A DNA stretch of 43,445 nucleotides from JAPLDB01 sp038230515 (GCA_038230515.1 JBBRND010000033.1:1-43445); one strand, 5' to 3'. Shown: positions 25,687 through 35,033, counted from the first letter of the stretch. Notes: generated by a model from the letters alone, not told the origin. Made by a program: numbers and translations.

Positions 25687-27642
25687 TCAGTAAACTATTT
25701 TTTCTGAAAAGTTCTTCTCACCATTATTTATGGAGAAGAAATAAATTCCATGCGAAAGATTTTCTGCATTTAGCATAATGCTTGATAACCCTTTTTCGCA
25801 GTGATAATTTCCTTTGGAAATAATTTTCCCCAACACATCATTCATCGTCCACTGCACATCTTCATCTGTAAAATCATTTACAACTATTTTGATGATGTGA
25901 GTTGAGAAATTAGCAGAGGTGCTTATCACTTCAAAATCTTTTCTTCCGAAAGAAACCGGAACAACATCGGATATATGATGCGCTCCATCGTAATCAACCT
26001 GCTTCAAACGATAGTAGGAAACAGGGGAGAGGTAGGGCTTCTCATCAACGAAAGAATAATTGAGCGATGACGTTGAGTTGCCCGCTCCTTTTATTTTTCC
26101 TGCTTCTTCAAAAGTTTTATTGTTTGCACTTTTCTCTACAACAAAATAATCGTTGTTGATTTCGCTTGCAGTAGTCCACTCAACTTCCACCTGTTGCTCG
26201 GGCAAGGCAGATGCAGAAAAATAATTCAACTCAACGGGTAGTGATGAAACACCAACGGGGCAAACTATTGTTGTATCAACCAAAGGCGATGTTACTGTAA
26301 GAAACACTGTACTCTCAGAGATGCCGCTGATTACTATGGGAGTCCAGTCGTGAACACCAGGCGATGGAATGTACTCAATGAGTGAAGCAGGATTTTTGCA
26401 ATCTACAAATCCCAAACTGTTTGTTTTTAAAAGTGCGGTGCCTGACAGTTGCCGCTTGCCTGCAAACACATAACCGCCATCGCTCGTTTGCCTTCCGCTT
26501 TTAGAACCCATGGTAGCCGCGCCATCAGCTGTGTACACACGGCTCCACTGTACGTTCAAATTCAAATCTGTTTTCAGAAGTTGCGCCTGATCGCCAAAAC
26601 TGCTGTAGCCGCCCATGCCGGTAAAGAAAAATCCTCCGTCAACAGTTTGCTGCACGGAAGAGTAGCCGCTCTGAAAACTAAGCACAGGAAGGGTTTCATA
26701 GAATCGTGCTTTCAACGGAACTCCCGTACTGCTCAGACTGAGGAAGTAGGGATAATTATAATGCAACGTGTCTTTGTCAATTGCTCCTGCGACCAGCAGA
26801 TCTCCTGACAAGGTTTCAATCACATCAAGCCCCAAACTATTTCTGAACATCGTGCCGTCATGATCGTACGTTTTTGCCCACAACACATTTCCAGAGGCAT
26901 CAGTTCGAAGCACATTCAGATCAATGGGATGCGTGCTGTGAAATGATCCGGTAACAACATATCCGCCATCAGCAGTTTGCTTCACTACATAACTGAACGC
27001 CTCATGCGTGTCAAGGTCACGCATCGCAAACTGGTATTTCTTTTCCCATTGCAACACACCGTTGGAATCGGTTTTTAGCAGCACGATGTACGTGTTGCCA
27101 AGTAAGCTTACAGGAGACGAATCATAAAATCCGCTGATGATAAAACCGGTGTCTGCAGTTTGCTGCACGCAAAAACCGAGATCATCTTTCCCGGTATCAA
27201 ACATTTTACTCCACGAAACCATTCCTGACGCATCTGTTTTTATCAGCACAATATCATTGCTGTCCGGAGGCCACACCGCATCATGGTTTGCAGATCCGGT
27301 AAGTATAAAACCACCATCAACAGTTGGTTCCATCCATCGTGCAATCAAGCGTGTATTGAGTTTGCTGATCACGCGCTCCCACTGTAGCACACCATTATCA
27401 TCCGTTTCGAATAAATGAATATTCGTTGTTGCAAGCGATGACTGGATGAACCAATGCCAGTTGAAATAGTAATCCGTTCCACCGGCAGCAACATAACGGT
27501 TGCCATTTACTTCGCGCACTACATACGCCATGTTGCCTTTGTTGTACATCCGCATGAAAGTGGATTGTGCAGATGCTTCATAACAAATGATGAATGCAAA
27601 TGCGAGCTGCATAATTGCAAATAGGTTGTTAAGTTTTTTCAT
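25687..27642 (-). CDS. Secreted beta-propeller-like protein with T9SS type A sorting domain
   Basis: 651 residues. The signal peptide ends near ASAQS (about 26). Residues 40-420 contain about seven repeats of the form QxTxDGGYVxTG (for example QTADTGFIISG, QTADGGYVVTGSF, QTVDGGFFFTGMG, QTSDGGYVFAG), each followed by LLKTDSNGxxQW. This pattern gives a propeller-like fold. After a linker (about 470) comes a fibronectin-like VEWTTASEINNDYFVVEKS segment and the type A sorting domain in the last 80 residues (ENLSHGIYFFSINNG, ending SEKIVY). It should be moved across the outer membrane by the T9SS; no enzymatic motif is visible. Confidence 0.85.
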   Translation of the reverse strand: MKKLNNLFAIMQLAFAFIICYEASAQSTFMRMYNKGNMAYVVREVNGNRYVAAGGTDYYFNWHWFIQSSLATTNIHLFETDDNGVLQWERVISKLNTRLIARWMEPTVDGGFILTGSANHDAVWPPDSNDIVLIKTDASGMVSWSKMFDTGKDDLGFCVQQTADTGFIISGFYDSSPVSLLGNTYIVLLKTDSNGVLQWEKKYQFAMRDLDTHEAFSYVVKQTADGGYVVTGSFHSTHPIDLNVLRTDASGNVLWAKTYDHDGTMFRNSLGLDVIETLSGDLLVAGAIDKDTLHYNYPYFLSLSSTGVPLKARFYETLPVLSFQSGYSSVQQTVDGGFFFTGMGGYSSFGDQAQLLKTDLNLNVQWSRVYTADGAATMGSKSGRQTSDGGYVFAGKRQLSGTALLKTNSLGFVDCKNPASLIEYIPSPGVHDWTPIVISGISESTVFLTVTSPLVDTTIVCPVGVSSLPVELNYFSASALPEQQVEVEWTTASEINNDYFVVEKSANNKTFEEAGKIKGAGNSTSSLNYSFVDEKPYLSPVSYYRLKQVDYDGAHHISDVVPVSFGRKDFEVISTSANFSTHIIKIVVNDFTDEDVQWTMNDVLGKIISKGNYHCEKGLSSIMLNAENLSHGIYFFSINNGEKNFSEKIVY

Positions 27643-27804
27643 TTTCTGTGAAGTTAAAATTGTGTTGTTTCAAGTCACAAACTATCACAGCTTATTGCTG
27701 GTGTGGAAAGATGGCAATAAAATTTATATCTGCAAATTTATTTTGGCTAGAGGAGAATATCCGTAGGCGAAAAGAAGAAAAATTTTAATAAATAATTAGG
27801 CAGA

Positions 27805-28437
27805 TTACTTCTGCCGCTCTACAATCATCTTTCTTGTAAGGGTACGCTCACCATCAGATGCTTCAATAAAGTACATACCATTTGCAAAAGAAGAAGCATC
27901 AACGGGAGAGTCATTTTTTACAACTGAGTTGAAGACCTCTTTGCCCGAAACACTTTTAATTTTTACAGTGATATCTTTAGTTAGAGCATCCGTGCGGATA
28001 AAAAAGTTCGAGTGAACAGGATTAGGATAAGAGTAAAAAGTATGAAGGGCTCCATCCGGATTTGTAATGGACTGAATGTTTCCGACTGTTATGCTTATGC
28101 AAGTGTCGTCATGGCAACTAAGGCCACCACCAATGCAGATGCTGAATATAAGACACACCGTGTAATTACCGGGCTGGCTGAACTGGTGATTGGGGCAACT
28201 GTCAGCAGAAGTGAACCCGTCACCAAAATCCCACGAGCCAAGAAACGTAAAAGAATTGGCAGGCACTGTGCCGTTAAAATAAAAATGAATAAGCAACGGA
28301 TCATTAACATCCGAAACCCAATAGTAACTTGCCATGCAGGAATCCTTTTCAGCTTTTGCATGAAAGTTGTTACTCAAAGTTGCTGCAAGCAAAGCCAGGA
28401 AAATTTTTGTTTGAAAAGAGTGAAGAAGTTTTCTCAT
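27805..28437 (-). CDS. Small PKD-domain secreted protein with T9SS type A sorting domain
   Basis: 210 residues. A signal peptide (about 1-29, ending FHAKAE) leads to one PKD domain (about 38-118) with the core WDFGDGFTSADSCPNHQFSQ and several Cys, likely disulfide-bonded outside the cell. The last 75 residues are a type A sorting domain (YPNPVHSNFFI, then SSFANGMYFIEASDGERTLTRKMIV). Essentially it is one PKD module plus an export tag. It is upstream of, and in the same direction as, the larger T9SS cargo gene, with a 162-base gap. Confidence 0.85.
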   Translation of the reverse strand: MRKLLHSFQTKIFLALLAATLSNNFHAKAEKDSCMASYYWVSDVNDPLLIHFYFNGTVPANSFTFLGSWDFGDGFTSADSCPNHQFSQPGNYTVCLIFSICIGGGLSCHDDTCISITVGNIQSITNPDGALHTFYSYPNPVHSNFFIRTDALTKDITVKIKSVSGKEVFNSVVKNDSPVDASSFANGMYFIEASDGERTLTRKMIVERQK

Positions 28438-28461
28438 TGTAAGATGGTTTTATTTTGAGAA

Positions 28462-28469
28462 CAAAATTA
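28462..28469 (-). promoter_or_regulatory. Possible -7 box of the PKD/T9SS gene
   Basis: On the minus strand this reads TAATTTTG, a full match to TAnnTTTG, 24 bases before the ATG at 28437. No TTTG is found at the expected upstream distance. Confidence 0.35.
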
Positions 28470-28530
28470 GTGTCGTGCGTAAAGATATGAAAATCCAATT
28501 TCAGGAAAACTTACCTCTTCAACACAGAGA

Positions 28531-30423
28531 TCAGGCAGCAGCTTCCACGAAGTACATTTCGATTTCTCCCTTATTCTTCGCCTGAATTTTTCCCCGCGGA
28601 GTGCAGCGGAATTTACTTTTCACAAGGGCATAAGTAGTTTCACTAAGATTTATTTTTCCTGCTTCTCCGCTGCTTTCCATTCGTGATGCTATGTTTACGG
28701 TATCTCCCCAAATGTCGTAAGCGAATTTCTTAATGCCAACAATACCTGCTACCACGGGACCTGTATGAATTCCGATTCTTATTTCGAATGGTTCTTTTCC
28801 TTCGCTTCGCCTTTGCTGCAGATGACGGCTCATAAATTCCTGTATTTCCAAAGCAGCCGTTACCACGTCATTAGCATGTGTTTTATTAGCTATAGGTAAT
28901 CCGCCCGCACACATATAGCTATCCCCAATGGTTTTTATTTTTTCAATGTTATGCTTGCCGATAATATTGTCAAATGCTTTAAAGCAGGTATCAATTTCTG
29001 CCACCAATTCAGTGGCTGAGAGTCTTTCAGAAATTTTTGTGAAGTCTTTAAAGTCTGTAAACATTACCGTGACGTCAGTAAACTGTTTGGCATCTGCATT
29101 GCCCTTTGCTTTTAATTCTTCCGCCACTTCTTGAGGAAGAATGTTCAGAAGCAATTCATCGCTTCTCTTTTTTTCCCTCTCAATAATTTTCTTCTGCTGT
29201 TGTGTTACACGCCAGCGGTTAAACATAAAGCCGGAAAATAATAGCACAAGTACAATGCCCGTAGTGTAAAATATTTTTTCTCTCTTCCTTATTCTTTTCT
29301 CCTGCACCAGTTGTACATCTGTTATTTTTTTTTCATAAGCAATGGAATCCTCCCGCTTTCCATATTCATAATTGAGTTCCTTGCGTGTCGCTTCATTGTA
29401 TTTTTCTACGTCATACGCGCTGTCGCGAACCATAATGTAATCTCTGTAAATCTCAAGTGCTTCTTTGTACTGCCCTGATATCATTTTGATTTCAGAAAGA
29501 AGAGGAGCATAAGCGATGTAATATTCCGCTTGCTCTAGTTCCTTTGCGTTGGTTATTGACTTCGTTAGATACTCAAGAGCTTTCTTTAGATTGGCAACTT
29601 TGCCTGCAGGAATCAGGCTATCGGGCTTAGTCTGTCCTGAACTATCCTTATATATGTCGAGATAAGTTTCACCTATGTTTCCAAGATTTCGGGTGATGCC
29701 ATCTTTATTTTTCAGCTCAGTTTCTTTTCGGAGTGCGCTGAAGTAATACACCAGTGACTTTGCCAGCTCTCCGGACTCGGCATAAAAGTTGGCGATGTTG
29801 CCGAGTATGCGAGCGATGCCTTCATTGTTTTTTATTTCTTCGTAGATATGCAACGCTTTGAAATCGTATTCGAGAACTTTTGCATTGTCCTTAAGGCGAT
29901 AGTAAATATTTGCCATGTTGTTGTAAATGGCCGCCTCACCTTCTTTGTCTTTGAGGTCCATGTAAATCTTCAACGATTTGCCGGCATATTCAAGAGCTTT
30001 TGAATAATTTTTGGAACGGTGAAGAACGATGCCGATGTTTCGGAACATCAATGCCTGTTTCGATTTGTCATTTAAGTTTTCATAAATCTTCAGCGCTTTA
30101 TACTCATAGTCGAGCGCATTAACATAGTCGGCTTTGTTCGCAAAGTTTCCTCCAACGGCATACTGAGAGTTTGCAATTCCGGTAGCCCAGTTTAGCCGAG
30201 TGGCAAGTTCGAGCGCTTCGTTTCCGAATTTAATTCCCGAGTCGGGATTGGTATAAAAATAATTGTACGAAAGTTGGTTCAGCAACTTTACTTTGTTGGT
30301 GTCTTCAACTGCTTTAGGTAGTTTCTGTAAGAGAGAATCAATAAGGTCTATCCCTTTTTTCTGGGAAAGGGTTTGCTGAACAAAGAAGATGAGAAAAGAA
30401 AAAAGGAAAAAAAGTTTATTCAT
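28531..30423 (-). CDS. Transmembrane TPR sensor with class III adenylate cyclase domain
   Basis: 630 residues. A signal peptide (about 1-20) is followed by TPR repeats (about 40-330) that should lie outside the inner membrane, one membrane helix (about 383-402), a short coiled coil and a cytoplasmic cyclase domain (about 445-630). The catalytic residues are complete: metal-binding D457 (MFTDFKD) and D501 (TIGDSYM), purine-selecting K497 and D570 (YDIWGD), and transition-state N577 and R581 (NIASRM). The Lys/Asp pair indicates ATP, so cAMP is the expected product. The start lies 12 bases after the acyl-CoA carboxylase gene, suggesting co-transcription. The signal sensed by the TPR region is unknown. 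Confidence 0.88.
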   Translation of the reverse strand: MNKLFFLFSFLIFFVQQTLSQKKGIDLIDSLLQKLPKAVEDTNKVKLLNQLSYNYFYTNPDSGIKFGNEALELATRLNWATGIANSQYAVGGNFANKADYVNALDYEYKALKIYENLNDKSKQALMFRNIGIVLHRSKNYSKALEYAGKSLKIYMDLKDKEGEAAIYNNMANIYYRLKDNAKVLEYDFKALHIYEEIKNNEGIARILGNIANFYAESGELAKSLVYYFSALRKETELKNKDGITRNLGNIGETYLDIYKDSSGQTKPDSLIPAGKVANLKKALEYLTKSITNAKELEQAEYYIAYAPLLSEIKMISGQYKEALEIYRDYIMVRDSAYDVEKYNEATRKELNYEYGKREDSIAYEKKITDVQLVQEKRIRKREKIFYTTGIVLVLLFSGFMFNRWRVTQQQKKIIEREKKRSDELLLNILPQEVAEELKAKGNADAKQFTDVTVMFTDFKDFTKISERLSATELVAEIDTCFKAFDNIIGKHNIEKIKTIGDSYMCAGGLPIANKTHANDVVTAALEIQEFMSRHLQQRRSEGKEPFEIRIGIHTGPVVAGIVGIKKFAYDIWGDTVNIASRMESSGEAGKINLSETTYALVKSKFRCTPRGKIQAKNKGEIEMYFVEAAA

Positions 30424-30435
30424 GCATCTTACTTC

Positions 30436-32070
30436 TTACACCTGTATTGCCCCAACATTATATTCTTTTTTTATTGGAGAATGATTCGCTGCTTCAATAC
30501 CCATGCTTATCCACTTGCGTGTGTCAAGGGGATCAATGATGGCATCAACCCACAAGCGTGATGCAGCATAGTATGGAGAGGTTTGACTTGTGTAACGATC
30601 AGTAATTTTTTTCAGCAGTTCATCTTCGTCTTCTTTGCTAACTGTTTTTCCTTTTGCCTTCTCTGCGCTTACCTGAATTTGTAATAGAACTTTTGCTGCC
30701 TGTGTGCCTCCCATTACTGCAAGTTGTGCAGTGGGCCACGCAACAATCAAGCGTGGATCATAAGCTTTGCCACACATCGCATAATTACCTGCTCCATAAC
30801 TGTTGCCGATAATGATGGTGAATTTCGGCACAACAGAATTCGCCTGTGCGTTTACCATCTTGGCTCCATCTTTAATAATGCCGCCATGTTCGCTGCGCGA
30901 GCCAACCATAAAACCGGTAACGTCCTGTAAAAAAACGAGAGGAATTTTTCGCTGATTACAATTCATAATGAAGCGCGCTGCTTTGTCTGCACTGTCAGAA
31001 TAAATTACTCCGCCAAACTGCATCTCTCCTTTTTTGCTCTTCACCACTTTACGTTGATTGGCAACAATGCCCACGCTCCATCCATCAATGCGTGCAAGTC
31101 CGCAGATGATGCTTTGTCCGTACTTATCTTTGTATTCGTCAAACTCACTGTCGTCAACCAAACGCGCAATCACTTCGTGCATGTCGTATTGCTTTGATGC
31201 CTCAGTTGGAATCAGTCCGTAAATTTCTTTCTGATCGTGTTTAGGTTCTCTTGATTTTACTCTGTTGAATCCTGCTTTCTCAAATTCACCAATCTTGCTG
31301 AAAATATTTTTGATGTGATCAAGTGCCGCTTTATCATTCGGAAATTTATTGTCAGTTACTCCGCTGATCTCACATTGTGCAGTTGCACCACCGAGTGTTT
31401 CGTTGTCAACGTCTTCACCTATTGCAGCTTTCACGAGATAACTTCCTGCAAGAAAAATACTTCCTGTCTTATCCACGATCATTGCTTCATCGCTCATGAT
31501 CGGTAGGTATGCTCCGCCTGCAACGCAACTTCCCATGATAGCCGCCACCTGTAGAATTCCCATTGAACTCATCACAGCATTGTTCCTGAAAATTCTTCCG
31601 AAGTGTTCCTTGTCAGGAAAAATTTCATCCTGCATTGGAAGAAAAACTCCTGCAGAATCAACGAGGTAAATTATCGGCAGGCGATTCTCGATGGAGATTT
31701 CCTGCGCACGGAGATTTTTCTTTCCTGCCATAGGGAACCAGGCACCTGCTTTTACTGTTGCATCATTCGCAACGATCATGCATTGCCTTCCACTCACATA
31801 ACCAATTCCGGTAACAACACCTGCAGCGGGACAACCGCCATATTCTTCATACATGCCATCAGCAGCAAGAGCACCGAGTTCGATGAACGAGGAGTCTTTA
31901 TCAGTTAAATATTCGATGCGTTCGCGTGCGAGAAGTTTGCCTTGCTCTTTTTGTTTGTCGGCATTTTTCTTTCCACCGCCTTGCGAAATTTTGTTGAGCT
32001 TATTCTTAAGCCCATCAACTAACTGGCGCATGCCGTCTTCGTTTTTGTTGAATTCTATATCTTGTTTCAA
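30436..32070 (-). CDS. Acyl-CoA carboxylase beta subunit (biotin-dependent carboxyltransferase)
   Basis: 544 residues with the two crotonase-like halves of a carboxyltransferase. The N-terminal half has KLLARERIEYLTD (about 47-59) and the oxyanion/acyl-CoA region SCVAGGAYLPIMSDEA. The C-terminal half has FLQDVTGFMVG and IIGNSYGAGNYAMCGKAYDPR (about 430-450). The motif AYLPIMSDEAMIVDKTGSIF resembles the methylcrotonoyl-CoA carboxylase beta subunit more than propionyl-CoA carboxylase. It transfers the carboxyl group from biotin to an acyl-CoA; a biotin carboxylase/carrier subunit must be encoded elsewhere, since none is in the window. Length is normal. Confidence 0.9.
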   Translation of the reverse strand: MKQDIEFNKNEDGMRQLVDGLKNKLNKISQGGGKKNADKQKEQGKLLARERIEYLTDKDSSFIELGALAADGMYEEYGGCPAAGVVTGIGYVSGRQCMIVANDATVKAGAWFPMAGKKNLRAQEISIENRLPIIYLVDSAGVFLPMQDEIFPDKEHFGRIFRNNAVMSSMGILQVAAIMGSCVAGGAYLPIMSDEAMIVDKTGSIFLAGSYLVKAAIGEDVDNETLGGATAQCEISGVTDNKFPNDKAALDHIKNIFSKIGEFEKAGFNRVKSREPKHDQKEIYGLIPTEASKQYDMHEVIARLVDDSEFDEYKDKYGQSIICGLARIDGWSVGIVANQRKVVKSKKGEMQFGGVIYSDSADKAARFIMNCNQRKIPLVFLQDVTGFMVGSRSEHGGIIKDGAKMVNAQANSVVPKFTIIIGNSYGAGNYAMCGKAYDPRLIVAWPTAQLAVMGGTQAAKVLLQIQVSAEKAKGKTVSKEDEDELLKKITDRYTSQTSPYYAASRLWVDAIIDPLDTRKWISMGIEAANHSPIKKEYNVGAIQV

Positions 32071-32193
32071 GGGTAGTTAATTGGTTGAATAGTTAATTAA
32101 GTTAATTAGAAAAAATGATCGCGAAGATAATTGAATTGAGATAACGAACTTTTTAGGCATCGTTAATTCTCTTTACAATCTAAAGTCAATAAA

Positions 32194-32360
32194 AAATGGA
32201 ACGGACAAAATAGGTTGATGAAACTCAACTCTTAAAACTAATGCATCCGCTGTTACAAAATTTAATGCGTCCTATTGATGTTGCTTCCTTTGTAGCGGAA
32301 CATGATAATCATCATCTTGCTGACATCAGGAAAATAGTAAGATTAATTGACAAGAAATAA
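32194..32360 (+). pseudogene. DinB-like C-terminal gene fragment
   Basis: A plus-strand frame encodes MHPLLQNLMRPIDVASFVAEH-type sequence (32241-32357) ending HDNHHLADIRKIVRLIDKK, stop TAA at 32358-32360. The EHDxHHLAxIR pattern is how many DinB/YfiT-type four-helix proteins end. The same frame reads upstream to a TAG at 32211-32213 and beyond it to an ATG at 32196. The first three-quarters of a DinB protein, including the other metal-binding His residues, are missing. It therefore looks like a decayed remnant rather than a 39-residue gene; a small real ORF from 32241 cannot be excluded. Confidence 0.5.
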
Positions 32361-32363
32361 ATT

Positions 32364-33836
32364 CTACTTCTTTTTTTCTCTCCTCACAATCTGCGCCATC
32401 ATTTCTGATTCCATCACCACTTTATCACCGACAAACGCTTTACCACGCATGTGACAAATTCCTCTGCGGATAGGAGTAACAAGTTCGAGAGAAAAAAGAA
32501 TCGTGTCACCCGGTAGCACCATATCACGAAATTTCGTGTTGTCAATTTTCATGAAGTAGGTGAGGTAGTTTTCGGGATCGGGAACAGTACTGAGAACAAG
32601 AATGCCTCCGCATTGTGCCATTGCCTCAATCTGAAGCACTCCCGGCATTACAGGCGCTCCCGGAAAATGTCCAGCGAAATAATATTCATTCATTGTTACC
32701 TGCTTCAATCCGACAACATGCTTATCACTCAGCTCAAGAATTTTGTCAACGAATAAAAATGGCGGACGGTGAGGAAGTAAGCGCTGTATTGCATTTATAT
32801 CCATCAACGGTTTTGCGTTGCTGTTGTAAGAAGGAATTTTTTCTTTGAAACGATCGCGCTTCATCAGCGCACGGATCATTTTTCCGAAGGCAACGTTTGC
32901 GCCATGTCCGGGCCGCGCTGCAAGAAAATGTCCTTTGAGCGGAGCACCTACCAAAGCAAGATCGCCAACAATGTCAAGAAGCTTATGACGTGCTGGTTCA
33001 TTCTGAGAACGCAGTTTTACATTATTCAGGAATCCACGTTCAACAGTTACATCATTGCGGTTAAAAATTTTCCGGAGATGTGCGAGCTTTTCATCGCTCA
33101 CAGGTTTATCAACTACCACAATTGCATTGTTGATGTCGCCACCTTTAATCAGGTTCGCCTGCAACATCATTTCCAGTTCGTGGAGAAAACAAAATGTGCG
33201 GCTCTCGCTTACTTCAGTTTTAAATTCACCTACATTATAAATTGTAGCGTGTTGTGTACCGAGAATATCTGTATTGTAATCAACCATTACAGTCAAACGA
33301 AAATCTTCACTCGGTACGGCAAGCATCTCCGTTTTGCGCGAAGCATCTTCATACGTAATGTTCTCGCTCAGCGTATAATAAATCCGCTCGGCATTTTGTT
33401 CCTGTATGCCTGCTTTTTCAATGGCTTCAACAAATGCTTTTGAACTGCCGTCAAGAATCGGAACTTCCGGTCCGTCAATTTCCATCATCACGTTATCAAC
33501 CTCCATTCCTGAAAGTGCAGCGAGCGCATGTTCAATCGTGCTCACTCTTGCATTTCCTTTTCCGATGGTAGTGCCGCGATTGGTATCCACAACGTGATCA
33601 ACGTCTGCTTCAATAACGGGCTGATCAGGAAGATCAATTCTCTTGAACTGGTAACCGTGATTTTCAGGCGCGGGTTTAAAGGTGAGGTTTGAATTTACAC
33701 CTGTGTGCAATCCAACTCCTGAAACAGTAATCGGATTTTTTAAAGTTGTCTGCCTGATCATCTTTGGTGCTTCGGATGAAACGGTTGAGCCATTTGATTT
33801 TGTTTCAGGGGGAGTAACGAGTATAGTTTCTGCCAT
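32364..33836 (-). CDS. lpxC-fabZ: Bifunctional LpxC deacetylase / FabZ dehydratase fusion
   Basis: 490 residues joining two enzymes. The N-terminal part (about 26-325) is UDP-3-O-acyl-GlcNAc deacetylase, the committed step of lipid A synthesis. Its zinc ligands are H103 (TIEHALAAL), H284 and D288 (RHKLLDIVGD), and the acid/base H311 is in AARPGHG. The C-terminal part (about 345-490) is 3-hydroxyacyl-ACP dehydratase with LLPHRPPFLFVD, catalytic H390 (GHFPGAPVMPG) and E404. The fusion is usual in Bacteroidota. The start at 33836 gives 25 extra residues before MIRQTTLKNPITVSGVGLHTG; the ATG at 33761 is the alternative. It follows lpxD by 102 bases. Confidence 0.93.
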   Translation of the reverse strand: MAETILVTPPETKSNGSTVSSEAPKMIRQTTLKNPITVSGVGLHTGVNSNLTFKPAPENHGYQFKRIDLPDQPVIEADVDHVVDTNRGTTIGKGNARVSTIEHALAALSGMEVDNVMMEIDGPEVPILDGSSKAFVEAIEKAGIQEQNAERIYYTLSENITYEDASRKTEMLAVPSEDFRLTVMVDYNTDILGTQHATIYNVGEFKTEVSESRTFCFLHELEMMLQANLIKGGDINNAIVVVDKPVSDEKLAHLRKIFNRNDVTVERGFLNNVKLRSQNEPARHKLLDIVGDLALVGAPLKGHFLAARPGHGANVAFGKMIRALMKRDRFKEKIPSYNSNAKPLMDINAIQRLLPHRPPFLFVDKILELSDKHVVGLKQVTMNEYYFAGHFPGAPVMPGVLQIEAMAQCGGILVLSTVPDPENYLTYFMKIDNTKFRDMVLPGDTILFSLELVTPIRRGICHMRGKAFVGDKVVMESEMMAQIVRREKKK

Positions 33837-33876
33837 TGGAATAGTAGGTTGGTCATTGCCTCTCTGAAAAGGCAGT

Positions 33877-33884
33877 CAAAAGTA
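33877..33884 (-). promoter_or_regulatory. Possible -7 box of lpxC-fabZ
   Basis: The minus strand reads TACTTTTG, matching TAnnTTTG, 40 bases before the ATG at 33836. No TTTG is present at the expected upstream spacing, so the gene may mainly be read through from lpxD. Confidence 0.35.
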
Positions 33885-33938
33885 AAAAGATAAATTGAAG
33901 CGGTAAAAAGAGGATGAAAAACTCTTACAACAGGTTTA

Positions 33939-34985
33939 TTAACCCTGAGAAGTCTGCTTCAGATCGCTTAACATCTTCTCAAGTTCCTTCACGCGCTTTT
34001 CGAGTTCAGGAAGTTTTCGGAAAACAACATACGTACGTTTGTAATCACCAATTCCAAAAGCCGGAGAGCCCTGAACAATTTCTCCTTCTGTGGTAATGCT
34101 GTTGCCGATGCCGCTTTGCGCAGCGATCTTAACTTTATCAGCAATCGTGATGTGCCCAACAATTCCAACCTGTCCGCCAATCATGCAATCTCTGCCGATC
34201 TTGGTTGATCCTGCAATTCCTGTTTGAGCAGCGATGACAGTGTTCTCACCAATCTCTACGTTGTGTGCAATCTGAATCAAGTTGTCAAGCTTGACTCCTT
34301 TGCGAATGATTGTTGAACCAAGTGTTGCGCGATCAACAGAAGTATTCGCACCGATCTCCACATGATCTTCAATAATTACATTTCCAATCTGCGGAACTTT
34401 CTTGTAATTATTTTCTGAGTTCGGAGTAAATCCAAAACCATCAGCACCGATTACAGTTCCGGTATGCAGCGTACAATTCGAACCGACTTTGCAATCAGAA
34501 TAAACTTTTGCTCCGGAAAATAAAGTGGTGTTGTCGCCAATCACTACGTTATCTCCAACGAATGCCTGAGGATAAATCTTCACATTGTTTCCGATGACAG
34601 CATTATTACCAATGTAAGCGAATGCACCCACGTAACAATCAGTGCCAACTTTTGCCGAAACAGCAATAAAGGATGGTTGCTCGATTCCTTTTTTGTCAAG
34701 CTGAATCTGGTTGTAAATCTCAAGCAGCTTTACAAAACTTTCATACGCATTCGGAACGCGAATCAGGGTAGCGCTCACTGGTTGCTCAGCAACAAAATCA
34801 CCATTCACAATAACGAGTGATGCTTTGGTGGTATAAATGTGCTGTACGTATTTCGGATTGGCAAGGAAAGAAAGTGAGCCGGAAGTTCCTTCTTCAATCT
34901 TGCTCAATGTGCTTACGGTGATGTTTTCATCACCCTCAATTTTTCCACCGAGAAGATTGCTTATTTGTTTGGCTGTAAATTCCAT
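33939..34985 (-). CDS. lpxD: UDP-3-O-acylglucosamine N-acyltransferase LpxD
   Basis: 348 residues. An N-terminal uridine-binding domain (about 1-100) is followed by the left-handed beta-helix of hexapeptide repeats (about 105-300; for example AVIGNNVKIYPQAFVGDNVVIG) and a short C-terminal coiled coil (LPELEKRVKELEKMLSDLK). The catalytic His is H241 in LIQIAHNVEIG, and GADGFGF near 180-186 is typical of LpxD. It adds the N-linked acyl chain to UDP-3-O-acyl-glucosamine, the step right after LpxC. Gene order lpxD then lpxC-fabZ is conserved, although lpxA does not follow here. Confidence 0.93.
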   Translation of the reverse strand: MEFTAKQISNLLGGKIEGDENITVSTLSKIEEGTSGSLSFLANPKYVQHIYTTKASLVIVNGDFVAEQPVSATLIRVPNAYESFVKLLEIYNQIQLDKKGIEQPSFIAVSAKVGTDCYVGAFAYIGNNAVIGNNVKIYPQAFVGDNVVIGDNTTLFSGAKVYSDCKVGSNCTLHTGTVIGADGFGFTPNSENNYKKVPQIGNVIIEDHVEIGANTSVDRATLGSTIIRKGVKLDNLIQIAHNVEIGENTVIAAQTGIAGSTKIGRDCMIGGQVGIVGHITIADKVKIAAQSGIGNSITTEGEIVQGSPAFGIGDYKRTYVVFRKLPELEKRVKELEKMLSDLKQTSQG

Positions 34986-35003
34986 CCTTAAATTTTTGCG
35001 TTA

Positions 35004-35033
35004 CGAAAGTACAAAAGATCAGACAGGAGACAA
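35004..35033 (-). promoter_or_regulatory. Promoter of lpxD
   Basis: On the minus strand, TTG (35033-35031), a 19-base spacer and TACTTTCG (35011-35004) fit the consensus with one mismatch (C for T in TTTG). The ATG at 34985 follows 18 bases later. Confidence 0.45.

Noticed and set aside
32904..33443. 179-residue plus-strand frame opposite lpxC-fabZ
   Set aside because: Antisense shadow of an essential enzyme with intact zinc ligands.
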